A stretch of 64,000 nucleotides of DNA from Anastrepha obliqua (Eukaryota; Arthropoda; Insecta; Diptera; Tephritidae): contig NC_072893.1 in NCBI RefSeq assembly GCF_027943255.1, positions 82,653,784 through 82,717,783 on the forward strand, written 5' to 3'. A model generated the notes under the pieces. It searched no databases, was not told where the DNA came from, and saw only the letters and a list, made by a program, of their open reading frames with translations. A program made the translations under genes and the position numbers. Positions 24,010-33,556 of this stretch are shown piece after piece (positions within the stretch are counted from its first letter, which is position 1; the number at the start of each line of letters is the position of its first letter).

Positions 24010-24900
24010 AATGCCGCATGACTACCTATAAGAGATATTAAGAATATACAAAATCGATGCTGGCACTGTTGCCCTTTTGGGCCGCATAATGAGCAAGTGG
24101 AATACAAAATTGGTTCTAAATGGAACTCTTTCAAAGCAGATTTCAATCAAACGCGGTATATTCCAAGAGGATGCCTTAAGCCTCCTATGGTTCTTCATTG
24201 GTCTCAATCCACTTAGCAGGCTTCTCACACTTAAACAAAATGGCTTTATACTCAAAACGGAAGTAATTGCTGGATGTAGCGTACTTCCCCCCTGTGAATA
24301 TGCCATGAGACATAACAATATAGCAAAGATCCTCCACCAACAACTTGCGATAAAACATGGTCTCTTACAAGAAGAAGTCTTGTGTTTTAAATATGAACCA
24401 AAGGCAATATTGGAAAATGCAAATTTTAAACTGTACTGGGCAGATTAATTTCCACAGATCAAACCGCAGCTGCCAACAAACCTGACATTATTTTGTTCGA
24501 CAAGATAAATAAAACAATCGAAGTAATCGATATAGCGGTGCCCCTTAATCGCAACATCCAAAGCACATACTTCACCAAAGTATCGAAGTATGCAGCTTTG
24601 GCCATAGAACTGAAACAGATGTACAAAGCGAGGGAAGTGAATATAATCCCAATAATTATATCGTCCACTGGATTAGTGCCTAAGCATTTAATAAAAAACT
24701 TGAAGAACTATGACTGCCAACACCTTTTCGAAGACATGCAGAAGTCGACCATACTGGATACATGTGCAATAGTTCGTAGATTTTTAAATATATAGACAAT
24801 AGCAATCGCATGGGCGTAGAACTTGGACTACGCTTCACCAGAGCACAATCCCTTGAAAATTTTATCCGGGATGTGTAATCTCCGGCAATAGCCGAGATGG
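24010..24900 (+). pseudogene. Dong/R4-like non-LTR retrotransposon fragment (RT piece plus restriction-like endonuclease)
   Basis: The first part encodes a piece of reverse transcriptase: MPHDYL then LRIYKIDAGTVALLGRIMSK and SIKRGIFQEDALSLLWFFIG-LNPLSRLL, where RGIFQxDxLSxLWFxxxLNPLS is a signature of the R2/R4/Dong RT group. After an internal deletion near 24270 comes the C-terminal region: a zinc-knuckle-like CEYAMRHNNIAKILHQ, then, after a frameshift near 24440, ANKPDIILFDKINKTIEVID-IAVP, the PD-(D/E)xK restriction-like endonuclease typical of these elements. The frame ends with LNI and a stop at 24793-24795, then about 100 bp of 3' untranslated sequence. The YxDD box and the N-terminus are missing. 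Both flanks are TAA/AAAAT-rich; Dong of silkworm is known to insert in TAA repeats, which supports the assignment. Confidence 0.75.
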
Positions 24901-26249
24901 ATTAAGCTCAAATAAAAAAATAAGAAAACCGAAAACCTAAGACAAAACAAAATATAACTAAATTGAATAAATCAAATTAAACTTAAAAAGAAATTATAAC
25001 AAAAGAAACATAAAATGAAATAAAAAATAAAAAGAAATAAGAAAAAAAAAAAAAATCTTAAACAAAACAAAATATAATAATTAAATAGAGTGGGTTAAAA
25101 AATAAGAAAAATAAAATATAATAAAATGATATGAAAAAAATAAAGGAGTAATAAAAAATTAAAAACCTAAAAAAAAATTAATGATAAAAAATTGAATGAA
25201 ATAAATAAAAATATTTTAAAGAAATTAAAACAAAATATAATAAAATTAAATAAAATAAAAAAATAAAAAAAGCAAATGGTAATAAAATCAAATGAAATTA
25301 AATATTAAAAAAAAAAATTAAAATTTAGTAACAAATTAAAGCCTAAAACCAAATAAAATGTAAAAAACTTAAATTAAACTAAATTAAATAAGTAAAAATA
25401 TTAAAGAGGAACTAAAACAAAGAAAATTTAAATAAATAATAATAAAATAAAATTAAATTAAGTATAAGACAACAAAGGAAAAAATAATCAAAATATTATA
25501 AATCTAATGGAAATCAAAATTTAACAAATTTAATAAAATTAAACAAATAATATAACAAAACAAACAAAAAATAAAAAAGGAATTAAACCAACGAAAAATA
25601 GAGAAAAATAAAATAAATATAATAAAACGATGAAAGGTAAATTATGAAATGAAATAGAAAAAATTAAAAAGAGTAATAAAAAAATTAGAAACCAAAACCC
25701 AATTAAATTTAACAAATTAAATAAAAGAAATTTAAAGAAAGAAAATCAAATGTAATAATATAAAATAAATCATAATAAAATAAAATTAAGTTAATTGAAA
25801 GAAATTAAAACAACGACAAATTAAATTTAAGAAAATGAAATGAAATGATTACAATATAAAACGAAATGAAAAACAATTAGAAAGTATAATAAATAGATTT
25901 AGGGCTCACACAGAATTAAATCAAATAAATAAAAAAAATTAAAAGTAATTCAAACAAAGAAAGTTGAAACTCAATAAAATAAAATAAATGATGATAAAAT
26001 AAAATTGAGTTAAATAAAAAACAAAGCAAAATAGTAATAAAAAAGTAGAAATCTAAAGCAAAGCAAAGTATAACAAATTTAAATAAAATAAAAACATAAA
26101 AATATAAAAGAAATTAAAACGAAAAAAGAATAATAAATTGAAACAATTGTATAAAATGAAATAAACAAAAACAAAATAAGAAAACAACAAAACAAAAAAA
26201 AAAAATAACAGAATAAAATAAAAGAAACTAAAACAAAGAACAATATAAA
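24901..26249 (+). repeat. Long degenerate (AAATA)n/AAAAT tract
   Basis: About 1.35 kb of almost uninterrupted A-rich sequence on this strand, built of AAATAAAAT-like words with scattered G and C. No coding potential. The minus-strand frame 26079-26297 is phenylalanine-rich translation of the tract. Confidence 0.8.
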
Positions 26250-26605
26250 GGGGTTTTCAATTGGCGCGGGTCGATTTTGGCGCCCTGTGGCAGCCATTTT
26301 GTTTTGGTGACATGTGTCAAATCTTTTGTTTATTATTCAGTTGTTTATGTCAAATCATCGTGGCAAGTTACACGATTGAACAGCACGTTCAAATGATAAA
26401 ACTTTATTATCAAACTGAGTGTTCATTAACGCAAACGTTGCGCGCATTGCGCCCATTTTTCGGTAAACGTGGTGGCCCTTCCAATTTCTTATAGCCCATA
26501 TTGAACCATAGACGACATGTGGTTCCAGCAGGACGGCGCTACGTTCCACACAGCAAACGCCATTTTATTCCATTTCAACATCTACCCGCCCTTATTGAAA
26601 AACCC
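26250..26605 (+). mobile_element. DD41D mariner-derived MITE, copy B
   Basis: Inverted repeats GGGGTTTTCAATTGGCGC at the left and GGGTTTTTCAATAAGGGCGG read inward from the right. It keeps transposase codons MASYTIEQHVQMIKLYYQTE (one changed residue at the start in this copy), SLTQTLRALRPFFGKRGGPS, then joins CCAATTTCTTATAGCCCATA and the DDMWFQQDGATFHTANA block. This is the same right-hand junction as copy A at 14.1 kb but with about 50 bp more on the left side. The insertion is inside the A-rich tract. Confidence 0.87.
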
Positions 26606-26813
26606 TTTACAAAGAAATGAAATAAAATAAAATAACAACATAAAAATAAAATTAAATAAAAAAAAATTAAAAAGTAATAATAAAATTAAAAACTTAAAAA
26701 AAAAATTCAGTAAAATAATAATAAGCTAATTTAAAAACCAAAAACAAAGTAAAATATATTAAAATTAAATTAAATACAATTAAGCAAAATAGGAATAGAA
26801 TTTAAAGTATGTT
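26606..26813 (+). repeat. A-rich tract, continuation
   Basis: The same degenerate AAAAT-type sequence resumes after the MITE. Confidence 0.75.
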
Positions 26814-26866
26814 CAGGAGCTCGGCCAAACACCTAAGAAAAATATAAGCCCCAATTATATTTATAC
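26814..26866 (+). mobile_element. tRNA-headed SINE, copy 3 (3' end only)
   Basis: AGGAGCTCGGCCAAACACC and GCCCCAATTATATTTAT match the 3' end of copy 2. The head and body are missing. Confidence 0.7.
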
Positions 26867-28486
26867 TTACACATATCGGTTTTTTACTATAAATCAAATC
26901 TCTCTATAAATCAAATGTTTAAATATTATAAGTACTCGTATGCATGTGTTTCTCGACTTTGATTGCACCCAGTTTCTATAGCTAATAAACGTTCTTAATT
27001 TGATTCCATAGACACCTGTCAGACTAATTTTATGTAAAAACCCGAGGCTAATATATGTATATAGTTCTGAATTTAAAACAAATCGCAATGTAATTAAGTC
27101 TTTAAAAAATATCTAAACGCCAGAGTCGTTTATTGAATTTTTGTATTGCCCTATGCACAATAGACAACATTACAAACATACCCTATGATTTGAGGCCAAT
27201 CGGTTCAGTAGTTTTCAAGCCTATAAAAAGTGCATACCAACAGACATACACGGCCTTTTCTATACGTACATATAAATAAGATGAAGAAAGATTACATTAC
27301 ATTCGCAATAATTTTCCGAATTATTTTATAATGGTATACCTTTAAGAAACTTCTTTCGTACTGAATCTTCCAAAACTTGATACACAGCAATCCATGCATG
27401 CAAACATACATACAAATAGCACTGGAAATGATCAGAAAGGCAACCCGTAAAGCACCCATTCATAGTTAACGAAAAGTAATCACCAATTGACACACAGCAA
27501 AAGCCTAATTAACTAAATACGCCAATACAAGCACTCACACATTGTCAAGTAGCCCTTACCTGGATACCAAAAGTACCTAACACTAATAATGTTAACATAA
27601 AGACCGAATTCTTAAGGCGACTATGTTAAAAGATAAAAACATAAGAGATGCCAAGACGAGGTGCGGCGAGAGCCCTAGCTGACATTGGCACGCCCCAAAC
27701 TTTTATACACAATCGACAACGACAAATGACGGCAAAACACATGAAGACATTCATTAGAATCATTTGTCAAAAGCAAGCAAAAAGCTGAGGTAGATATGCA
27801 CTAATAAAGTAAGAAAGCCCACAGTTGACCCCAAGCAACAATCAGCGCTCATTTGTCCCTGGTGGCTGTGAACATTTCCTTGATTGCGTGCGTGAAACAT
27901 TAGATGTTTCTTCAATTGTATTGGAACGCTGATGGCGGTCGGTGGAAATACCATTGACAGTTTAAAAGAGTTCGTATTTTTGTGGGTTAAACTGTCACTG
28001 ATGAGGATTCAAGGAAGTGAGACTCAAAGACATGATTGATGATAGCGGGTAAATAGAAATAAACGATTGAACAAGCATATGCGAGATGTGCGTATTAAAT
28101 AAGGAGGCTGAGGTGGAAAACATTCTACTTCCATTTCATATATGTAAATATTATATTTACTGCTCTTATTATAATGCTCATATATCTACATGTATTCCTC
28201 TTTTATCTTTGCAACGTTCCTTGCGAATCGTTCATTGCTCGCAACAGTGTTGGAAGTTTTCTGTCAGCTTCTTTAGAACTCGTGCCGCTTTCTCTTTCAC
28301 TACTTCAATGTGGAAATAAACAGACAGAAGTTGTTCGGAGCCTGATCCGAGGATAAGGCGGAGTATTAGACATAATGGAATGCTGCACTTGGCTAGAAGT
28401 TCCGTGACAGGTCAAATACTTGTAGAATGAGCCAGCGCTTTGTCTTGATAAATAGCCCATGATTTGTTCCTCCATAATGCGGAACA
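26867..28486. other. Non-coding interval
   Basis: No gene recognised. The piece at 27150-27265 (GGCCAATCGGTTCAGTAGTT, then an imperfect ACAGACATACACGGCC and a TATATAAATAAGAT end) resembles the tail of a non-autonomous Helitron or RTE-type element in style, but its ends are not defined. Confidence 0.35.
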
Positions 28487-28744
28487 TGTGGTGTGCGTCT
28501 TGATGTTGTTCCACAAATGGAGGGACCTACAGTTTTAAGCCGACTCCGAACGGCAGATATTTTTATGAGGAGCTTTTTCATGGCAGAAATATACTCGGAG
28601 GTTTGCCATTGCCTGCCGAGGGGCGACCACTATTAGAAAAATGTTTTTCTTAAGTTTGGTGTTTCACCGAGATTCGAACCAACGTTTTCTCTGTGAATTC
28701 CGAATGGTAATCACGCACAAACCAATCCGGCTACGGCAGCCGCC
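28487..28744 (-). mobile_element. tRNA-headed SINE, copy 4
   Basis: Minus-strand copy starting at 28744 with GGCGGCTGCCGTAGCCGGAT and carrying the B box GGTTCGAATCTCGGTG and all body blocks to GTGTGGT-like sequence near 28487. It lacks only the last ~60 bp present in copy 2. It directly abuts the mariner remnant that begins at about 28745. Confidence 0.85.
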
Positions 28745-29545
28745 GCAATAATTGCCATACTTATGTACTATTATTTCAGTATCTAAAGAAAGGTTTCAAT
28801 CAAGAACAATGTAATCATTCCAGCGCCGCTCTAACATTTCAATACCACTTTTGTAGAGCGATCTATCTTTTGCCTCAAAGTAGGCCTCAGTTTCAGCTAT
28901 AACCTATTCGTTCGAGCGAAATTTCTTGCCAGCGAGCATTATTTTAAGATCTGTGAACAGCCAAGCAATTCGAAGTTCAATTATCTTCACTATCTTGAAA
29001 GTGAGCAAATGCGGCACCCACTTTCAACAGAGCTTTCTCATAGTCAAAAGCTCATGCGATATAAAGCCGACACATTCTTTTGATATCTTTATGATGTTAG
29101 CTAACTCTCTCAACATCATCTTTCTATCATTCACACGGATTTTAAGGTTTTTTTGATGTTTTCTGGTGTTACCACCTCATTTGGACGCAGTGGACGTTGC
29201 ACATCACCGGTGTCCCTACGACCACGTTTGAAGTCAGCAAATCATCGTTTTATTGTTGCTTCTGATGGAGCGGAGTCCCCATAAAACTTTTCAAGCCTTT
29301 GCTTCGGTTGAACGGTATTTTTCCCCATTAAAAAGCAGTGTAAATATAAAAAACACGAAATTCTTTTTGATCCATTGTTTTGAAAATAAAAAAGTAGCGT
29401 CACTTTTAGCACGATAACTCAGGAACTAATGAATAGAATATCATGAAATTATAACAACTATCTTAGTACTAACTGAAAATGAGAGGAATTCAATAAAACT
29501 AGTGACATCTATGTGTTCGGCCCAGGAATTTTTAGCCCATTTGCT
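28745..29545 (-). mobile_element. DD34D mariner (mellifera-like), internally deleted
   Basis: On the minus strand the 5' end near 29540 reads TGGGCTAAAAATTCCTGGGC, a plausible TIR. Coding starts near 29377 (MDQKEFRVFYIYTAF) and then in another frame MGKNTVQPKQRLEKFYGDSA. It continues with PSEATIKRWFADFKRGRRDT, PLRPNEVVTPENIKKTLKIR, MLRELANIIKISKECVGFIS and MRKLC-KWVPHLL. It then jumps over the whole catalytic core to the C-terminal KKFRSNE-VIAETEAYFEAKD, GIEMLERRWNDYI. All three catalytic aspartates are therefore gone. The plus-strand frame 28926-29156 is a shadow. Confidence 0.8.
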
Positions 29546-30164
29546 TCATAGGATGATAAACATAAGTTCATAGCGTTTTTATATATTCTTTTATTTTACA
29601 ACGATTTGTCAGCTTTTTGGCAAAGAGTAAGTATTCATCCAACAGAACTCTTTCTGGTCTACAAAATTATGTTACTTGTATTTATGAGATATTAAAATAT
29701 TTAATTATTGTAGTTTTAGGTTTAGAAATGAAATACCCAAGTGGCAAAAAACCACATTTTCGACATCTGCTCTCCTTTGCTTTTCATCGAGGTCAAAATG
29801 CTGCCGGAGCAGCACAGGATATTTGCGACGTATATGGAGAAGGTCTAACAGTACGAAAATGGTTTGCAAAGTTCAAAAATAGCGACTTTGACGGCGATGA
29901 CACGCTCCGCAGCAAAAGCAGCAGCATTCTGAAATCGGAGCAGGACGTCTCAAGTCACTTTTAAAGGAGAACGGTTGCCAAACCAGTCGTCAGTTGGCAA
30001 AAAAATGAGCTACGATAATAAAACGATTCTCAGTCACCTTCATTGATTGGGATTTACCGAAAAATTTGGAGCCTGGGTGCCTCACGAGCTCAACGAAAAA
30101 TACAAAGAAAATCGCCTTCAAATTGCTTCCCACAATCTCGCCCGCCATTGAACAGCATGCGGTC
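29546..30164 (+). pseudogene. DD34D mariner, 5' half, interrupted by a larger transposon
   Basis: Coding begins at 29728 with MKYPSGKKPHFRHLLSFAFH, followed by RGQNAAGAAQDICDVYGEG, TVRKWFAKFKNSDFDGDDTL and LKSEQDV. After frameshifts come the pieces LKENGCQTSRQLAKK, KLGAWVPHELNEKYKENRLQ and IASHNLARH. The sequence then breaks at 30164. The remainder of the same gene resumes at 34740. The GGTC at 30161-30164 is duplicated at 34740-34743. Counting GGTC once restores the mariner codons for GHKQRFLYR directly after the break, with the frame kept. Other frameshifts and stops in this half show it was already decayed or has decayed since. Confidence 0.85.
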
Positions 30165-30346
30165 CACGGTAGGCAGGAAGCATCGATAGGTTGCACAAAA
30201 ATATCGACAAAAACTGCAAGCTCGGTTGTATTTTTTGATAATTATAGGTGCAAAATCCGTTGGAATTGAAATCCTACCTGCTCCTTTTCAAAAGTTATTC
30301 ATATTTTTATATTTCAGGTTGGGACAATTTGGAATAAATATCAAAG
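30165..30346 (+). repeat. Left terminal inverted repeat of the 4.6-kb transposon
   Basis: It matches the reverse complement of 34582-34739 over blocks including ATCGATAGGTTGCACAAAAA, GATTATAGGTGCAAAATCCG-like and GTTATTCATATTTTTATATT. Divergence between the two arms is moderate and there is one 23-bp indel after GGAATTGA. Confidence 0.9.
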
Positions 30347-30452
30347 GTTATTTTCTAAATAGATATGTAAAAGTGTTGTATACTCAATACATGGTATATA
30401 ATACGTATATCAATATTATCTAGCTATATTATATATAATAGTTACGATAAAT

Positions 30453-30471
30453 GCCGCTAGGTGGCAGCGGG
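30453..30471 (+). promoter_or_regulatory. CTCF-like motif inside the transposon
   Basis: GCCGCTAGGTGGCAGCGGG is a G+C-rich island in A+T-rich DNA. It fits the conserved CTCF core (CCxxxAGGTGGCAG-like; AGGTGGC is the invariant part). It lies about 115 bp upstream of the zinc-finger open frame start. It might be an insulator or regulatory site carried by the element, or a chance match. Confidence 0.35.
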
Positions 30472-30584
30472 CAGTCGAGTGCTTCCCGCAATAAAAAAGT
30501 ACAGTTTAAACTATTAATATTAGTGTTTTCTGGCAAATGTATTTTCTAGTTTTGGAAATTCTTATATGAGAAGATTAATTAATA

Positions 30585-31490
30585 ATGAATAGTCAGCTGA
30601 ATAGTCTAGTGAATAGTCAGCATCCGCTTTATAAATGCGGTCATGAAGAAAATCGCACAAAAGTAGAAATTATTTTCCAAAATAAATCTTCCCATCATTT
30701 CTTGCTATCTGAAAAACATATTGAAGTTATAAAAAAGCACATTAATGGTGAATTTAATATTTATAATAGTAAATTCCCAAAAAGTTAATGTAGCTCTTGC
30801 CGACTAACTATAAATGAATATGGAAATGATATTTTCAAAAGACCTTGTCCAACTATGCCCAATTACGAGGATCTTAAATTATCAAAAGAAACAAGAACGA
30901 TGGGTTGTAATTGTTACATCTGTCTAACAGCACGAGTTACGAGTCATAAAAAACAAAAAAAGGTAGAGGTCAAATTAGGGATTTCTCTACAAATATTGAC
31001 GTAAACAAGTGTTTTGATGATACTTCGCAACAAAAAGATTCACTTTCTAAAAATGAGGCAAAGGCAACTAAACCGAGAACCTCTACTGAGTTATGTAACA
31101 GTTGTTTTCAACAAATAGGTAAAGGCATATCACATTATTGCAGAGGTCCTTCTTCTTCTAATGCTCGTAAGAATGTTTTGAATATAGGACAAAAGTTACC
31201 CGAGAAACAGCAGAACCAAATAATAACTAAAATTTTGAAAAAAAAAAATATCCAACAATGATAACGAAGATAAAGATGAGCTCGTGTTAAATACTCTGGG
31301 ATCGAAGGTTCGGGTAACTGTTAATAAAAAAAAAAAATAAGAATTAAGATTTTCTGCCGAAAGATTAGACAATTTCCAAGCTAATACTGGATCGTCTACA
31401 AATGATATGAAAAAAAATACCAGTCTAACGGTTAGACTTGATAGAAGTGAAACCTTCCGTAAAACAAACTGAGAGAGAATAAGACGAAAG
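30585..31490 (+). pseudogene. N-terminal zinc-finger part of the 4.6-kb transposon protein, broken
   Basis: The frame opens at ATG 30585 (MNSQLNSLVNSQHPLYKCGH) and contains a C-x-H pair, then hits a stop at 30786-30788. Immediately past that stop, in the same frame, comes CSSCRLTINEYGNDIFKRPC, then METRTMGCNCYICLTAR-like sequence (TMGCNCYICLTAR is exact). After a +1 shift near 30990 follow ELCNSCFQQIGKGISHYC and NVLNIGQKLPEKQQNQIITK. After another break come ELVLNTLGSKVRVTVN and SLTVRLDRSETFR. Paired C-x2-C and C-x-C-x2-C motifs indicate metal-binding DNA- or protein-interaction modules. Spacing and order fit one continuous protein that has picked up at least one stop and two frameshifts. Likely the N-terminus of the transposase whose core is at 32225. 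Confidence 0.6.
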
Positions 31491-31798
31491 CAGCATTAGG
31501 AGCGGGATAATTATAGGTTCATTATAACATTGCTATAAAGTTCATATTTTATTTTCTTCATTTTATCATTATTCATCCTCAATGTTTTCAATTTCAACAA
31601 ATGATACGAGTGGCTTATGATAGATAAAATATGATACAAATGCTTTGGTTTCGACGTTGTCAAAAAAAAATACCCAAACGGACCGAAGAAACAGACTTAC
31701 AAATTTCTTCCATTTTCGTCTACTTGTATTCATATAAAAATGTATGTCTCTTCCCACCAAAGCTAAATGTATTAGTATATTTTTCTTGTATTTATTCA
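31491..31798. other. Transposon interior, non-coding
   Basis: A+T-rich sequence between the zinc-finger remnant and the U2-like segment. The word AAATGTATT at 31765-31773 is repeated inverted at 31961-31969 on the far side of the U2-like segment. Confidence 0.5.
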
Positions 31799-31943
31799 AG
31801 GCTGAAATCCCGGCGGTACTGCAATACCGGGCCAACCCGTGGCAGAGGTGGAGAGCAAGCCCCTAAAACACTCCGCGCATTTCCAAAAATTAGTTTAACA
31901 TTTGCTGTCCTCCGATGGAGGATCTATCAGATGTTAAGCTGAT
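31799..31943 (-). ncRNA. U2 snRNA-like segment, 5'-truncated pseudogene
   Basis: The minus strand reads TTATCAGCTTAACATCTGAT, CCTCCATCGGAGGACAGCAA, ATGTTAAACTAATTTTTGGA (Sm-type site AATTTTTGG), GGCTTGCTCTCCACCTCTGC, CACGGGTTGGCCCGGTATTG and CAGTACCGCCGGGATTTCAG. This is the order and near-exact sequence of U2 spliceosomal RNA from the end of stem I/IIa through stem IV. The 5' roughly 45 nt, including the first stem and the branch-point recognition GTAGTA, are missing or scrambled (GTAGTG is present just upstream). Stem-loop changes such as CTCTCC for CTCC are visible. It is located inside the 4.6-kb transposon on the opposite strand. Probably a retro-inserted pseudogene; a functional copy is unlikely without the 5' end. 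Confidence 0.85.
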
Positions 31944-32020
31944 AACCACACTACCTAGTCAATACATTTTAAATAATAAACCTAATAAAACTTTTGAGAA
32001 TTACACGCTCACAAAAATTA

Positions 32021-32051
32021 TTTATATCAACATATAATATAACGCTTCGTA
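32021..32051 (+). repeat. 31-bp direct repeat, left copy
   Basis: Identical to 32188-32218 (begins TTTATATCAACATATAATAT and ends GCTTCGTA). The two copies bracket a 136-bp tRNA-headed segment. They could be an exceptionally long target duplication or the trace of a local tandem duplication. Confidence 0.92.
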
Positions 32052-32187
32052 ACTAGATAACTTTTAGGCCAACGACGACAGCATGGCGTGGTAGCCGAGC
32101 GACTAGCAATGTGAGCTTCCGATCCAAAATCCTCGGTTCGAATCACAAAAAAAAATAAAAGTTATTTTTATTTATTTCGTCGCTACT
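32052..32187 (+). mobile_element. Second tRNA-headed SINE-like insertion
   Basis: It contains an A-box-like GTGGTAGCCGAGCGACTAGC (32089-32108) and a B box GGTTCGAATC (32135-32144), followed by A9 and then A/T-rich sequence. It differs in sequence from the main SINE family of this window. A real tRNA is unlikely: the 3' half does not close an acceptor stem with the 5' end and the sequence runs straight from the B box into poly(A). It is bracketed by the perfect 31-bp direct repeat. Confidence 0.6.
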
Positions 32188-32218
32188 TTTATATCAACAT
32201 ATAATATAACGCTTCGTA
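32188..32218 (+). repeat. 31-bp direct repeat, right copy
   Basis: Exact copy of 32021-32051. It ends seven bases before the 443-codon open frame, and a stop in that frame (32207) lies within it. Confidence 0.92.
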
Positions 32219-32224
32219 GCCAAG

Positions 32225-33556
32225 TTGGTCGCTTTTTTCGTTTCACTTTTCCTCAAATCACTCCCAACGATTCTAAAGAAGTTTTCACTTCAAAAATTGG
32301 CTAACTTCATTCGTAGTTCTGCTGGTAGAAACTCAGTTCCCAAGAATTACAATCAACATTTGTATGAAAAATCTAATATCCTGGAACACATTTATAAAGA
32401 AGGTTTCTACGAATTCGAAACATCCCAAGATGGTATTAAACAGAGACCAGTTGTGTATGCTACTGCATCAGAACTCGTAGACTTTGTCTTTGAAAATCGA
32501 AACATTGAACATATTGAACAATCAAAAATAAAAGTAATGGCAGATGGAGGACAAGATTTCTTCAAAGTTTCTCTTTCAATATCAATTCCAGAAGACGACT
32601 TGAAAGAAAATGACTTGGATAAAAGTAAAAATGTTTCAACTTACTCTACTGGTGGAAGTATGGCAAATAAACGTAAGTTGACTAGTGTATTTAAATTGCT
32701 TTTATTAGGCATAGTGCCTCGGATTAAAGAGACCTATGATAATTTTAAAATTTTGGTTGAATTGACGAAACTCAATGAGATACCATTTAAATTTGTTGGA
32801 GATTTAAAGCTCGTTCTATTGGTCAATGGGCAGAAAACTGCAACGGCTTTCTACCCTTGCCCTTATTGCTTCGACAGATTAAATGAATTAAAAAGTTATA
32901 ATAAAATGATTGAGGAAAATTATATAAGCAGTGATGACAAAAATCTTGATTTAAAGACCTACAAGCATTTAAAAGATGACTACTTTAAATTTAAGAGCTT
33001 GGGTAATGACAAAAAAAAGTCTAAAGAATGTCGCAGTACAGTAAATCACCCTTTATTCATTGAATACGGCTCTACTGAAGATGATAACTTGTACGTACTT
33101 CAGAAGTGCATTCCTACTGAACTACACCTATTACAAGGGTTTGTCAACCATCTTTTCTGGGAGGGTATTGTTAAAATTGAGGAAATTGGAAAATATAGAG
33201 CGTTATTGTGGCAGAATAAATTAGGTTTATCTCATACGAGCTATCAAGGAGATATGTTTGAAAGCAATCAATGTCGAAAATTACTTAAAGAGGCCGATAA
33301 ATTGCAGGATCCTGAAATTTACGAGCTTGCAGGACCATTTAGTTTACAGCCTTATATTGCTGCATTTAAAGCTATGAATAAAATTGTTCAAAAGTGCTTT
33401 GCTGCCAAAAAAGCTGATCTTACTGACTTTAACAAAAATTTAAAAGAACTCCGTGAAGCCTTAAAAAGTACTGAAATTTCTCAAACACTAAAGATTCATA
33501 TTATCCTGGAGCATTTGGAGGAAGCAATCATATTCTTCTTTAATTCCGTCTCCTGA
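32225..33556 (+). pseudogene. DDE-like transposase core of the 4.6-kb transposon (443 codons open)
   Basis: The frame is open from a stop at 32207 to the TGA at 33554-33556. There is no upstream ATG, and the first codon usable by the tabulated frame is TTG, so this is not an independent gene start but the downstream part of a longer protein. Landmarks: SKIKVMADGGQDFFKVSLSI (residues about 99-118, a candidate first catalytic aspartate in ADGG); FKFVGDLKLVLLVNGQ (about 188-203, candidate second aspartate in GDLK); YPCPYC (about 210-215, the C-x2-C insert seen in several DDE superfamilies); ELHLLQGFVNHLFWEG (about 300-315, H and E candidates). The C-terminal end (EEAIIFFFNSVS) looks frame-shifted and truncated. 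Function as a transposase is inferred from position inside TIRs and these landmarks; the superfamily is not established. Confidence 0.6.

Noticed and set aside
26079..26297. Minus-strand 72-codon hydrophobic frame
   Set aside because: Phenylalanine-rich translation of the A-rich tract that runs into the MITE.
31799..31943. A functional U2 snRNA gene
   Set aside because: The 5' end, including the branch-point recognition region, is missing and no promoter element was recognised upstream.
32084..32150. A functional tRNA gene
   Set aside because: A and B boxes are present but no acceptor stem closes and poly(A) follows the B box; better read as a SINE head.
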